Assembly (NCBI GenBank): GCA_041572275.1
Contig: JBFFSQ010000078.1
Coordinates: 1 to 12,152 of the forward strand
Source: JBFFSQ01 sp041572275
GTDB taxonomy: Bacteria; Pseudomonadota; Gammaproteobacteria; SZUA-229
Length of the DNA stretch: 12,152 bases
Direction: 5' to 3'
Every line of letters begins with the position of its first letter. Position 1 is the first letter of the stretch. Of the stretch, positions 5,461-12,152 are shown piece after piece. The notes beneath the pieces are model-generated. The model did no database searches, was not told where the DNA came from, and saw only the letters and a program-made list of their open reading frames with translations. The position numbers and the translations under genes were made by a program.

Positions 5461-6251
5461 GAGCTTGATGAAATGTCTTCGTACATGTGAGTGATGTCGT
5501 TCATCTGTCCGAGTAATTTATCGGCGGACATTTTTACAATGAGCGGAAACGCTTCTTTTTCTTTTGCTGACAGCGTGCGCTGCAGAATTTTGAACTGCTT
5601 ATTCGCATTCGCCAGGGCCGCATTGATTTGAGACGTATTTAGTGGGGAAGCCGCCAGTTCACTCAAGGCACCTTTGAATTCATTTATGGCGGTTGAGTAA
5701 TCAAAGTTATATTCTGAACTCTTGAATCCCCAGCTTTTAAGCATATACAGATTAGACATGCGCTGTGACAGCATACGTTGGCGACCTGCGATATTCACCA
5801 GTCGTCCTGCCTGGGAACCTGATTCATCCTGTAACATGATGACGACACGGTGAGAATTGCGGAGAACGTCTTCAGCCAGGAGTCGTAGTTTTTCGGCCTG
5901 AGTACGATTAACCGTCGCTGATGCAATTTGTTTCATCGGCGCCCAGAGAGTGGATACCTTATTCAGTTGTTCATGGATGGGACCGGTGGGGCGATATTCC
6001 TTAAGTTCGTTGAGTTGTTGATCAAACAGAGCGATGGCATCTTTTAGCTGGTTGTTGCTGGTGCTGGTTTTGATATCCAAGCCGATCTGGCAATAAGTGG
6101 CGACAATGCGCTGAGTGAGCATACGTTGTCGGCCGGCTTTATTTATGGCCGAGGAAATTGTGTTAATTTCAGCTTGAACGCCTGTTGTTAAAGTCATGCC
6201 GATTAACAGTAATAGAATGAGTTTTGAATAATGTCGTATCTGTGTATTCAT
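5457..6251 (-). CDS. Secreted protein with two PilJ/NarX-type sensor motifs
   Basis: This 264-residue protein has a signal peptide (about 1-27, VQA before EI) and no other membrane segment, so it should be periplasmic. It carries two near-identical motifs, AGRQRMLTQRI (39-49) and AGRQRMLSQRM (155-165), each inside a helical region. This is the signature of the PilJ N-terminal domain (type IV pili methyl-accepting chemotaxis family), which also resembles the P-box of the NarX/NarQ nitrate sensors. Known relatives are usually the input half of a membrane receptor; here there is no HAMP, kinase or signalling domain, so it may be a free binding protein. The ligand is unknown. It is transcribed alone, with a 268-base gap upstream, and overlaps znuB tail to tail by 4 bases. 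Confidence 0.8.
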   Translation of the reverse strand: MNTQIRHYSKLILLLLIGMTLTTGVQAEINTISSAINKAGRQRMLTQRIVATYCQIGLDIKTSTSNNQLKDAIALFDQQLNELKEYRPTGPIHEQLNKVSTLWAPMKQIASATVNRTQAEKLRLLAEDVLRNSHRVVIMLQDESGSQAGRLVNIAGRQRMLSQRMSNLYMLKSWGFKSSEYNFDYSTAINEFKGALSELAASPLNTSQINAALANANKQFKILQRTLSAKEKEAFPLIVKMSADKLLGQMNDITHMYEDISSSS

Positions 6252-6402
6252 AGCGGCCCGTCAGCTTATGATGTATTAATTAAATGGTGATCAAATTGCT
6301 GCTGCTGAAATTAATGACAGGGTGCGAGACAATCTTGGAGGCATAGTGAATTGGTCCAGGAAGGGATTTGATTCAATTTATCCAGTTTGTTCTAAACAGT
6401 GT

Positions 6403-6420
6403 CTTGAATGATTATTCAAG
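6403..6420. promoter_or_regulatory. Perfect inverted repeat, possible operator upstream of the PilJ-domain gene
   Basis: CTTGAAT (6403-6409) and ATTCAAG (6414-6420) are exact complements around GATT. The dyad lies about 150 bases upstream of the PilJ-domain gene and about 100 bases after the acyltransferase stop. The half-site TTGAA with this spacing recalls FNR/CRP-type sites (TTGAT-N4-ATCAA) but does not match them. It could also be a weak hairpin. No T-run of note follows. Confidence 0.3.
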
Positions 6421-6502
6421 TACGTCACTCCCCAATCGCTTCGTGTTGAATTGCCAAATCAAGGTGTGCAGCATTAATTTTTTTACCGCTATGGTTTTAG
6501 CA

Positions 6503-6520
6503 CTGATCAGGTGTTAACAC
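6503..6520. repeat. Two abutting perfect palindromes at the acyltransferase stop codon
   Basis: CTGATCAG (6503-6510) and GTGTTAACAC (6511-6520) are each self-complementary and touch each other, with the second one reaching the stop codon of the gene. Without loops they make poor hairpins, so a terminator role is doubtful. The rest of the 6252-6519 gap holds nothing else I recognise. Confidence 0.35.
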
Positions 6521-7278
6521 TAGTTGCTAATGGCTGGGTTAATAACATTCAGGATTTTTTCCCGACAAAGTTGTGCCAGTTCATCACGATTGCGTCCTTT
6601 GGGCATGACAGGAGGCAGGAACTGCAGTTCAACGTCCATCGATGGTTCGGACATCATATCTAGCGTTGAATCCAGAAACTGGGTGTCACCAATAAAGGGG
6701 GCACTGGGATGGACACCGTCGGGATGCGGGTAGCGAAGTGCCACCGGTTGTACCGGGGCATCGGCATCAATGGCAGCCTGGAACAGGCGGCTGTGAAAAC
6801 GAGCAACGGATTCACCATTGGTGGTGGTGCCTTCTGGAAACACAATGACATGGCCACCATTACGCAGTGCTTGGCTAATATCCTGGATGGACTGCTCGGC
6901 TGCTCCCCGGTGACCGCGCTTGATAAATAGAGTACCGGATTTTGAAGCTAGCCAGCCAATGATCGGCCAACTGTTTACCTCGTCTTTGGATAAAAAATGC
7001 ACCGGTAAGACCGAGCCAAGTGCCGGGATGTCGAACCAGGAAATGTGGTTAATCACAAACAGTGTGGGGACCGGGCTAATAGCACCGTGGCTTTGCAGGC
7101 GAACCCCGAAGATCTGGCATACACGACGATGCCACCACAGGCTGAGCTGTGCGACCAGGGTGCCCGGGTGAATAAACCGGCGCAGGAACAGCAGGGCGAG
7201 AAGTAGGCCGATCAGGATGTGAATCAGCAGACGCAGAAAACGCCAGCTGATTCGGAAAGGTTTAAGATGGTGTAACAT
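6520..7278 (-). CDS. 1-acyl-sn-glycerol-3-phosphate acyltransferase (PlsC family)
   Basis: The protein belongs to the PlsC/LPLAT family, which transfers an acyl chain to lysophosphatidic acid at the inner membrane to give phosphatidic acid. From ATG 7278 it has 252 residues. A hydrophobic N-terminal helix (about 11-33) anchors it. The four acyltransferase motifs are in order: NHISWFD (77-83, catalytic His78 and Asp83), GTLFIKR (115-121), FPEGTT (147-152) and PVQPVAL (175-181). A TTG at 7296 gives 6 more residues and begins only 2 bases after the nadC stop; I prefer the ATG, which has AAAGAA upstream. It follows nadC by 20 bases and is probably co-transcribed. It could instead act on lyso-ornithine lipid (OlsA-like), which the sequence cannot exclude. 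Confidence 0.85.
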   Translation of the reverse strand: MLHHLKPFRISWRFLRLLIHILIGLLLALLFLRRFIHPGTLVAQLSLWWHRRVCQIFGVRLQSHGAISPVPTLFVINHISWFDIPALGSVLPVHFLSKDEVNSWPIIGWLASKSGTLFIKRGHRGAAEQSIQDISQALRNGGHVIVFPEGTTTNGESVARFHSRLFQAAIDADAPVQPVALRYPHPDGVHPSAPFIGDTQFLDSTLDMMSEPSMDVELQFLPPVMPKGRNRDELAQLCREKILNVINPAISN

Positions 7279-7298
7279 GCTGGCATTCTTTGGCAAAA

Positions 7299-8132
7299 TT
7301 AAGCTGAAAAACGCATGGAAAGGTCAATCGCCTTGATGTCCTTGGTGATTGCCCCGGTCGAGATGAAGTCAACGCCGGTTTCGGCAATGCCACGAATACT
7401 GTCGAGGGTCACATTGCCTGATGCTTCTAGTTCGACACGTTTCTGATTCAGCGCGACAGCCTGAATGAGTTGTTCATTATTAAAGTTATCGAGCATGATG
7501 CGGTCGACACCCGCATTCAGTGCCTGCTGCATTTCATCCAGATTTTCGACTTCAACTTCAACACTGAGTTCGGGGCTGTTAAAGCGGGCGGCTTCGACGG
7601 CTTCTTTGATACTTCCTGCTGCGAGAATGTGGTTTTCCTTGATGAGAATGGCATCGAACAGGCCAATACGATGATTTTCGCAGCCGCCACATTTGACGGC
7701 ATATTTCTGTGCGACTCTGAGGCCCGGGATGGTTTTTCGAGTATCAAGTACACGGGCCTGAGTGCCTTTAACGGCTTCGGCATATGCGTGGGCCAGGGTG
7801 GCGGTACCGGACAGGGTCTGTAAAAAATTCAGCGCGGTGCGTTCGCCACTGAGTAAAGCACGGGCAGAACCACTGAGGCTACAGAGTTGTTGGTCAGCGA
7901 CAACTGCTTCGCCATCATCAACATCCCATTCAATAAAAATTTCCGAATCGAGCTGATTAAAAACTTCTTCGAACCAGTCGACGCCGCAGATGATTGCAGG
8001 TTCACGGGTAATGACGCTGGCAAAGATAAATTCATCTTCAGGAATGAGTTTACTGGTGACGTCTTCAGGACCGATATCTTCCTGCAGCGCGATCTGCACA
8101 GTGTCTTCTATATAACTTTGAGGTACATGCAT
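7299..8132 (-). CDS. nadC: Nicotinate-nucleotide pyrophosphorylase (quinolinate phosphoribosyltransferase, NadC)
   Basis: NadC converts quinolinate and PRPP to nicotinate mononucleotide, CO2 and pyrophosphate, the third step of de novo NAD synthesis. Its 277 residues match the family. Conserved parts are EDIGPEDVTS (18-27), SGERTALN (95-102), DTRKTIPGLR (130-139), KYAVKCGGCENHR (143-155) with basic substrate-binding residues, LIKENH (163-168), EVEVE (192-196), MLDNF (213-217) and the C-terminal STGAITK phosphate loop. The ATG has only a short AGG upstream. It lies 74 bases after egtB on the same strand, so it may be the third gene of that transcript or have its own promoter. AGTATA at 8141-8146 (TATACT on the coding strand) is a possible -10 box, but it would leave almost no leader. 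Confidence 0.96.
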   Translation of the reverse strand: MHVPQSYIEDTVQIALQEDIGPEDVTSKLIPEDEFIFASVITREPAIICGVDWFEEVFNQLDSEIFIEWDVDDGEAVVADQQLCSLSGSARALLSGERTALNFLQTLSGTATLAHAYAEAVKGTQARVLDTRKTIPGLRVAQKYAVKCGGCENHRIGLFDAILIKENHILAAGSIKEAVEAARFNSPELSVEVEVENLDEMQQALNAGVDRIMLDNFNNEQLIQAVALNQKRVELEASGNVTLDSIRGIAETGVDFISTGAITKDIKAIDLSMRFSA

Positions 8133-8177
8133 GGTGCCTGAGTATAAAGCGCTCTATCTTAACTGCAAAGTATTAAA

Positions 8178-8192
8178 CAGGTGGAATACCTG
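8178..8192 (-). terminator. Weak terminator-like hairpin between egtB and nadC
   Basis: On the coding strand CAGGT, loop ATTCC and ACCTG form a 5-pair hairpin followed by TTTAATACTTT. It starts 15 bases after the egtB stop. The stem is short and the T-run broken, so at best it would reduce read-through into nadC. Confidence 0.25.
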
Positions 8193-8206
8193 CAGAAATG
8201 ACATTG

Positions 8207-9367
8207 TTATTCAAGTACAAGACGCAGCCCGGCGAATATGTGGCGTTTGTCTGGGTTAAAAAAGTTACGAAACGAGGCACGTCGGATTTCGGGACGGGTA
8301 AACTGGCTGGCACCGCGTAACACAAAATGTTTACCGTCGAACCAGGGCTTTGAATAACCATCATAGGGGAAAGCCTGAAAACCCTCGTAGGGGGAAAAAA
8401 CATTATTACACCATTCCCAGACAAGGCCACTATGGTGCAGTTTGTTTTGGCGGGCACTGGTTTCCCATTCATATTCGTGAGGTAGGCGAGCCTGGGCCCA
8501 GTGAGCAAAGGCACTGGATTCATAATAGCTGATACCATACACCGGTGCATCGGCGACTAGATCAATAGCTTCGGGATAGCTGGCGGCATACCATTCGCCA
8601 CGTTCGTTCTGTTTCCAGTGTTCCGGTTGGTGGATGTTATTATCGAGACGCCATTGCCAGCCCTCGGTGCTCCAGTACGCTCGGTTTTTGTAGCCCTGGT
8701 CTTCGATAAAACGCAGGTATTCAGCATTGCTGACCGGTTTATTGGCGATGCTGAAACTGTCTAAATGAATCTGTTGCCGAGGTAGTTCATTGTCATAGGC
8801 AAACGGAGCCTCTCCACCAATTTCAACTTCGGCAGCCTCAACGGCCTCAAAAGTGTTGAGCAGGGGTTTTGAATGTAAGGGTTGTTGTGGGCGATACTGG
8901 TTGTCGTCGCTTTGTATAGCAATCTGGTTGAAGACCATCTGCATGGTTTCATAATGTTGAGCATAATGCTGGATAATAAAATTTTGTAAATATTCATCCT
9001 TAAGTAATGCGTGTTCACTGAGTGGCGGGACCATCTCGATCAATAACAGGTCATTGTCATCATGTTGTTGATGAATGGTTTTAAGTTGTTGCTGTAATGC
9101 AGGTAGTCGAACGCCTCGTTCTGGTTTCGGGCAGTTCTCGGGAACAAAAAGATCCTGTTGATCAGCGGTTAGGCTATCGTCTCCCTGAAGCACTTCATGA
9201 AGCCAGTAATTCTCGATGAACAGGCAGTGACCTAGATGCCAGCCCAGTGGGCTGAGATCAGGATGATACTGGTCGCGATAGGTTTCATCGTTCATGCCTT
9301 CAAACAGTTTGCGCACTTTATTCTGGATGCCGCGAAGACGAATCAGAGTGGAGAGAGAGGTACTCAT
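8207..9367 (-). CDS. egtB: Ergothioneine biosynthesis sulfoxide synthase EgtB
   Basis: EgtB is a non-heme iron enzyme that uses O2 to join hercynine to gamma-glutamylcysteine (or cysteine in some types), forming a sulfoxide. The 386 residues divide into an N-terminal DinB-like domain and a C-terminal FGE-sulfatase-type domain from about 180. The iron triad is clear: His47 in SPLGWHLGH plus His134 and His138 in QHYAQHYE, close to mycobacterial His51, His134 and His138. The C-terminal part has VWEWCNNVFSPYEGF (316-330), VLRGASQ (349-355) and FRNFF...RRHIFAGLR-like ending (366-382). It is shorter than mycobacterial EgtB (about 430). Two thiol-donor residues I remember there (Asp416, Arg420) would be Phe370 and Lys374 here. 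The start overlaps the egtC stop (ATGA), with no ribosome binding site of its own, so translation is coupled. Confidence 0.92.
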   Translation of the reverse strand: MSTSLSTLIRLRGIQNKVRKLFEGMNDETYRDQYHPDLSPLGWHLGHCLFIENYWLHEVLQGDDSLTADQQDLFVPENCPKPERGVRLPALQQQLKTIHQQHDDNDLLLIEMVPPLSEHALLKDEYLQNFIIQHYAQHYETMQMVFNQIAIQSDDNQYRPQQPLHSKPLLNTFEAVEAAEVEIGGEAPFAYDNELPRQQIHLDSFSIANKPVSNAEYLRFIEDQGYKNRAYWSTEGWQWRLDNNIHQPEHWKQNERGEWYAASYPEAIDLVADAPVYGISYYESSAFAHWAQARLPHEYEWETSARQNKLHHSGLVWEWCNNVFSPYEGFQAFPYDGYSKPWFDGKHFVLRGASQFTRPEIRRASFRNFFNPDKRHIFAGLRLVLE

Positions 9368-10140
9368 AGGGGTAGTTGCTCTAACGGCTGGTTGGGGTGA
9401 AGAATAAGCAGACTGTTGTCATCAATACCGACCCAGTGATCATCTTTGCTCAACGCTTCGGAAGCCAGACATTGACTACCTGTTGGGAAGTCGTTGATGG
9501 ATTGTCCATAGTACAGGCTGGGACATGCACAATGGATGGCATAGCGTGTGGCGATGATGCGTTGGCCATCACTGAGTATGATATTGAGCATGGCTCGCTC
9601 CTGACCAATGATATCGGCAATAGTATGGAAACAGCTACGTATAGCCTCTACCGGGTCGGCGTGCTGCTGGAGACAGTGAAGCAGCAAGGCGAAAATATAT
9701 TCTGAATCGGTACTACCGGTAATGTTGACTTCAAATTCATGGTGAAGCATGCGTCGGAACTGTGGTCGCGCGGAACGGGCAAAGTCATTGATATAGCCAT
9801 TGTGTAAAAACTGCCAGTGCTGATAAATGAAAGGCTGGGTGTTGGCGTGATGGATGCCGAGTCCGGGTGTGGCACTACGTACCATGGCCAGCCATAAGGA
9901 GCGTTTCAGGCTGTGGCTGAAGTCCGCTAAGTTTGGGTCATTCCAGATTGGAATTGGCTGCCGGTAACGAGCCGGTTGCCGGTCGTCATTATACCAGCCG
10001 ATGCCGAAACCATCGGCATTGAGTTTGGCTTCCATTAGTTCCCTGGGTTGCCATGCCTGTTTTTCCAGACTATGTTCAGGTGACAGGATAAGATCATAAA
10101 GGCTGATTTCGGGACCCAGATAGGCTAGTAGTCTACACAT
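9364..10140 (-). CDS. egtC: Gamma-glutamyl-hercynylcysteine sulfoxide hydrolase EgtC
   Basis: EgtC is an N-terminal nucleophile amidohydrolase of the class II glutamine amidotransferase fold that removes glutamate from the EgtB product. After loss of Met1, Cys2 becomes the nucleophile (MCRLLAYLG). Supporting motifs are NADGFGIGWY (41-50), VRSATPG (87-93), HHANTQPF (97-104), the oxyanion HNG (113-115) and GSTDSE (142-147). The 258 residues are somewhat longer than the mycobacterial enzyme (about 227). It is the first gene of the minus-strand egtC-egtB pair and starts 64 bases from the divergent egtD start. The upstream ribosome binding site is weak. A general class II amidotransferase such as YafJ is the alternative, but the overlap with egtB settles the role. 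Confidence 0.9.
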   Translation of the reverse strand: MCRLLAYLGPEISLYDLILSPEHSLEKQAWQPRELMEAKLNADGFGIGWYNDDRQPARYRQPIPIWNDPNLADFSHSLKRSLWLAMVRSATPGLGIHHANTQPFIYQHWQFLHNGYINDFARSARPQFRRMLHHEFEVNITGSTDSEYIFALLLHCLQQHADPVEAIRSCFHTIADIIGQERAMLNIILSDGQRIIATRYAIHCACPSLYYGQSINDFPTGSQCLASEALSKDDHWVGIDDNSLLILHPNQPLEQLPL

Positions 10141-10204
10141 AGAAACTTAAGTGTTGAGTCAATGTCCCATTTACCATAGCAAAAAACACATGGGAGTGAT
10201 ACGA
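10141..10204. promoter_or_regulatory. Divergent egtC/egtD intergenic region with egtD ribosome binding site
   Basis: These 64 bases must hold the promoters for both directions if they lie outside the genes. I see no convincing -35/-10 pair on either strand; TTGAGT at 10154-10159 is a weak candidate for egtD. GGGAG at 10192-10196 lies 8 bases before ATG 10205 and decides the egtD start. Upstream in-frame GTG (10151) and ATG (10193) starts are less likely. Confidence 0.5.
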
Positions 10205-11188
10205 ATGTATGCTGCAGATAATAAGCCGTCACCCTGCCGTTATGTCCCTTGTTCAAAATATGTTAATGATCTGGAAGAAGATGTATGCGAAGGTTTGTTG
10301 ATTCCTCCCCGCAGTTTACCGCCTAAATATTTTTATGATGAAACAGGCTCGCATTTATTTGATCGCATTTGTGATACCCCAGAGTATTATCCAACCCGAA
10401 CCGAATCAGCCTTGTTGCAGACACATGCTGCCGAACTGATTAGCCACACAAGCCCGGAACACATTTTAGAGTTTGGCAGTGGCAGCAGTCGAAAAACACG
10501 ACATTTGCTCCACGCCTGCGAGCAGCAGAATATAACCTGTGAATACCTGCCGTTTGATGTCTGTGAAGACATGTTGCATCAGGTTCATACACGCTTTACT
10601 GATGATTATGACTGGTTGGATGTGAAGCCGCTGGTGGGTGACTATACGGCGGGTCTGGATCATTTGCAGCCACAGCCAGGTAAGTGCCTGTATCTGTTTT
10701 TGGGTAGTAGTATCGGGAATTTTTCAGTATCCGAGGCGCAGTCGTTTATTGCTGAAATTCGTCAATGCATGAAGCCAGGAGATTGTTTGTTATTGGGTGT
10801 TGATCGAGTTAAGGCGCCTCATATCCTGCACGCGGCTTATAACGATGCCGAGGGTGTTACCCGTGCTTTTAATCTCAATGTATTAAATGTATTGAACAAA
10901 AAACTGAGTGCTGATTTTGACAGTCGCCTGTTTCGACATGAGGCAATTTATAATACCGATCAGCAGCGTGTTGAGATGTATCTGGTGTCTGAACAGAATC
11001 ATTGTGTGCAGCTTGCGTCTCTGGGTGAGTGTATTAAGTTTGAGAAAGATGAAAAAATTCTCACCGAGGTTAGTCATAAATATACCCGTGATGAGGCTGA
11101 AACTCTGTTAACTCAATCTGGATTGCATATACTCAGGCATATAGAACCGGATAACGCCTGGTTTTCTCTGGTGCTCGCAGGACTTTAG
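10205..11188 (+). CDS. egtD: L-histidine N-alpha-methyltransferase EgtD
   Basis: EgtD uses three S-adenosylmethionine molecules to convert histidine to hercynine, the first committed step to ergothioneine. From ATG 10205 it has 327 residues (mycobacterial EgtD has 321). Family blocks are IPPRSLPPKYFYDETGSHLFDRI split around 33-55, EYYPTRTE (60-67), SAM loop EFGSGSSRKT (89-98), LFLGSSIGNF (164-173) and LLLGVDR (195-201). Histidine-pocket residues known from M. smegmatis all recur with a constant shift of 6: Tyr62, Asn172, Tyr212, Glu288 and Ser290. Met258 also matches the residue that favours histidine over tryptophan. The constant shift supports the chosen start, as does GGGAG 8 bases upstream. 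It is divergent from egtC-egtB and followed after 14 bases by the HDOD gene. Confidence 0.94.
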   Translation: MYAADNKPSPCRYVPCSKYVNDLEEDVCEGLLIPPRSLPPKYFYDETGSHLFDRICDTPEYYPTRTESALLQTHAAELISHTSPEHILEFGSGSSRKTRHLLHACEQQNITCEYLPFDVCEDMLHQVHTRFTDDYDWLDVKPLVGDYTAGLDHLQPQPGKCLYLFLGSSIGNFSVSEAQSFIAEIRQCMKPGDCLLLGVDRVKAPHILHAAYNDAEGVTRAFNLNVLNVLNKKLSADFDSRLFRHEAIYNTDQQRVEMYLVSEQNHCVQLASLGECIKFEKDEKILTEVSHKYTRDEAETLLTQSGLHILRHIEPDNAWFSLVLAGL

Positions 11189-11202
11189 GTTAAACAAATA
11201 TT

Positions 11203-12152
11203 ATGTCATCCAAACTCAACAACTGGCTGGAGCGTTTGCTTCCCAGGCCATTGCCTTTACTGGATACAACCCGTGTTGAGCTGAATGATTTGATATCCCG
11301 GTCTCAGTTATCAATGAATCAGTATGCTCAGCCTATACTGCATGATCCGGGCTTTTGTGTGCAGGTGTTGAAGAAAACTAATGCCCAGCGATTACGGGCT
11401 GGGCGCCAGCCATTAACCACAATCAGTAATGCCATGTCACATTTGGGCCAGGGTCAGCTGAATGAGCAGATTGGTCAGGCGCAATCGATGACAGATCTGG
11501 CTATGGATGCGACTCATCAACAGGGTTATTTACGTTATGTGGCACAGGCCTGTCATGCCGCCTATCAGGCCAGGGACTGGGCTCATACTCGACACACGAT
11601 TGAGCCGGAAGAAATGCAACTGGCAAGCTTGCTGCAGAATATTGCAGAGCTGGCACTCTGGTGTCTGGGTGACAATACCATGCCGGCGATCGAGCAACGT
11701 GCCTATGGCCAAAAACAGGATTTTGAAGCCGCTGCATTAGAGGTGCTGGGTTGTTCGTTGCGAGATTTATCGGCGGCATTAGCTGATGCCTGGCATTTGC
11801 CAGAACTGGTGGTGCAGGGAATGAAAACCAGTGCTCGTGATTTCACCCTCGCCAGTGGGGCCACACTGGCCAGTCGCCTGGCGCGGCTGAGTAGCCGAAA
11901 CTGGCATAGCGAGGATACTCGACAGTGCATCGAGGTGATCGCAAAATATCAGGGTAAAGCTGCAGATGAAGTTGGTAGTCATATTCACCAGACGGCAGTG
12001 GCATTAACCGATGACTTTGTTGCGCTGGGTTATCTGCCGCCGGCATTCCTGCTGCCAATGCTGGCAGATGACAATTATATTGATCCTCAATTTCAGACAC
12101 CGATAGAGTCAACGAACACCAAAGCGTCAGCTTCTGTTGCCGAGAAAGTATC
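11203..12152 (+). CDS. HDOD-domain protein, 3' end outside the window
   Basis: The frame is open from ATG 11203 to the end of the window (316 codons), so the C-terminus is missing. The N-terminal two thirds look like an HDOD domain: a proline-rich opening (LPRPLPLLD), a helical block ILHDPGFCVQVLKKTN, then TTISNAMSHLG, LLQNIAELALWCLGD and a late DAWHLPELVVQGM. These are the usual helices of HDOD proteins, a non-catalytic relative of HD phosphohydrolases. It lacks the His-Asp metal pairs of true HD enzymes. HDOD proteins act as scaffolds or signalling adaptors, often linked to cyclic-di-GMP or taxis; the role here is unknown. It begins 14 bases after egtD and is probably co-transcribed. The ribosome binding site is weak. 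Confidence 0.75.
   Translation, partial: MSSKLNNWLERLLPRPLPLLDTTRVELNDLISRSQLSMNQYAQPILHDPGFCVQVLKKTNAQRLRAGRQPLTTISNAMSHLGQGQLNEQIGQAQSMTDLAMDATHQQGYLRYVAQACHAAYQARDWAHTRHTIEPEEMQLASLLQNIAELALWCLGDNTMPAIEQRAYGQKQDFEAAALEVLGCSLRDLSAALADAWHLPELVVQGMKTSARDFTLASGATLASRLARLSSRNWHSEDTRQCIEVIAKYQGKAADEVGSHIHQTAVALTDDFVALGYLPPAFLLPMLADDNYIDPQFQTPIESTNTKASASVAEKV

Noticed and set aside
7470..7823. A 117-codon plus-strand frame inside nadC
   Set aside because: It is fully antisense to an intact, well-conserved gene, with no ribosome binding site or recognisable domain.
8141..8168. A sigma-70 promoter for nadC (TATACT with TTGCAG 16 bases upstream)
   Set aside because: The -35 box matches poorly, and the start point would leave only about 4 bases before the ATG, so I mention it only in the nadC entry.
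8173..8550. A 125-codon minus-strand frame over the 3' part of egtB
   Set aside because: It is the same strand in another frame inside the conserved FGE-type domain; the egtB frame explains the sequence fully.
8207..9367. Selenoneine synthase SenA or ovothiol synthase OvoA instead of EgtB
   Set aside because: SenA comes with a SelD-like protein and a glycosyltransferase, and OvoA carries a fused methyltransferase domain and is about 700 residues. Here the partners are egtC and egtD and the protein is 386 residues.

Overview
The window looks like chromosomal DNA from a gammaproteobacterium of moderate GC content. The reasons are a GroEL with a Gly-Gly-Met tail, a ZnuA/ZnuC/ZnuB zinc importer with His-rich segments, and a PlsC and NadC of proteobacterial type. 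The genus cannot be fixed from the sequence. The first bases carry one arm of a CIRCE operator, so the chaperonin operon is probably under HrcA repression, as in only some gammaproteobacteria.

Layout. (1) 1-2137: groES-groEL on the + strand, closed by a strong GNRA-loop terminator. (2) 2138-2820: about 680 bases with no recognisable protein gene, lying between two convergent genes. It holds a terminator-like hairpin, a possible 27-residue ORF with a good ribosome binding site over a cluster of TGCA words, a tandemly duplicated motif whose two hairpins covary, and at least seven further inverted repeats. It is the least explained part of the window. (3) 2821-5460: zinc uptake, with znuA on the - strand divergent from znuC-znuB on the + strand. 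(4) 5457-6251: a secreted protein with two PilJ/NarX-like sensor motifs, on the - strand, overlapping the end of znuB tail to tail. (5) 6520-10140: on the - strand, in transcription order, egtC, egtB, nadC and a plsC-type acyltransferase. (6) 10205-12152: on the + strand, egtD and then a gene for an HDOD-domain protein that runs off the window.

How the genes work together. EgtD trimethylates histidine to hercynine. EgtB joins hercynine to a thiol donor using iron and oxygen. EgtC removes the gamma-glutamyl group. The locus is therefore a compact, divergent ergothioneine cluster. It has no egtA (glutamate-cysteine ligase) and no egtE (C-S lyase), so those steps must be supplied elsewhere, for example by the glutathione pathway's GshA and an unlinked PLP-dependent lyase. 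ZnuABC is a complete high-affinity zinc importer. NadC (NAD synthesis) and PlsC (phospholipid synthesis) are housekeeping genes that probably share a transcript.

Limits. Everything here was read by eye. Family assignments rest on recognised motifs and remembered reference proteins. The non-coding findings need folding and comparative searches before they can be trusted.
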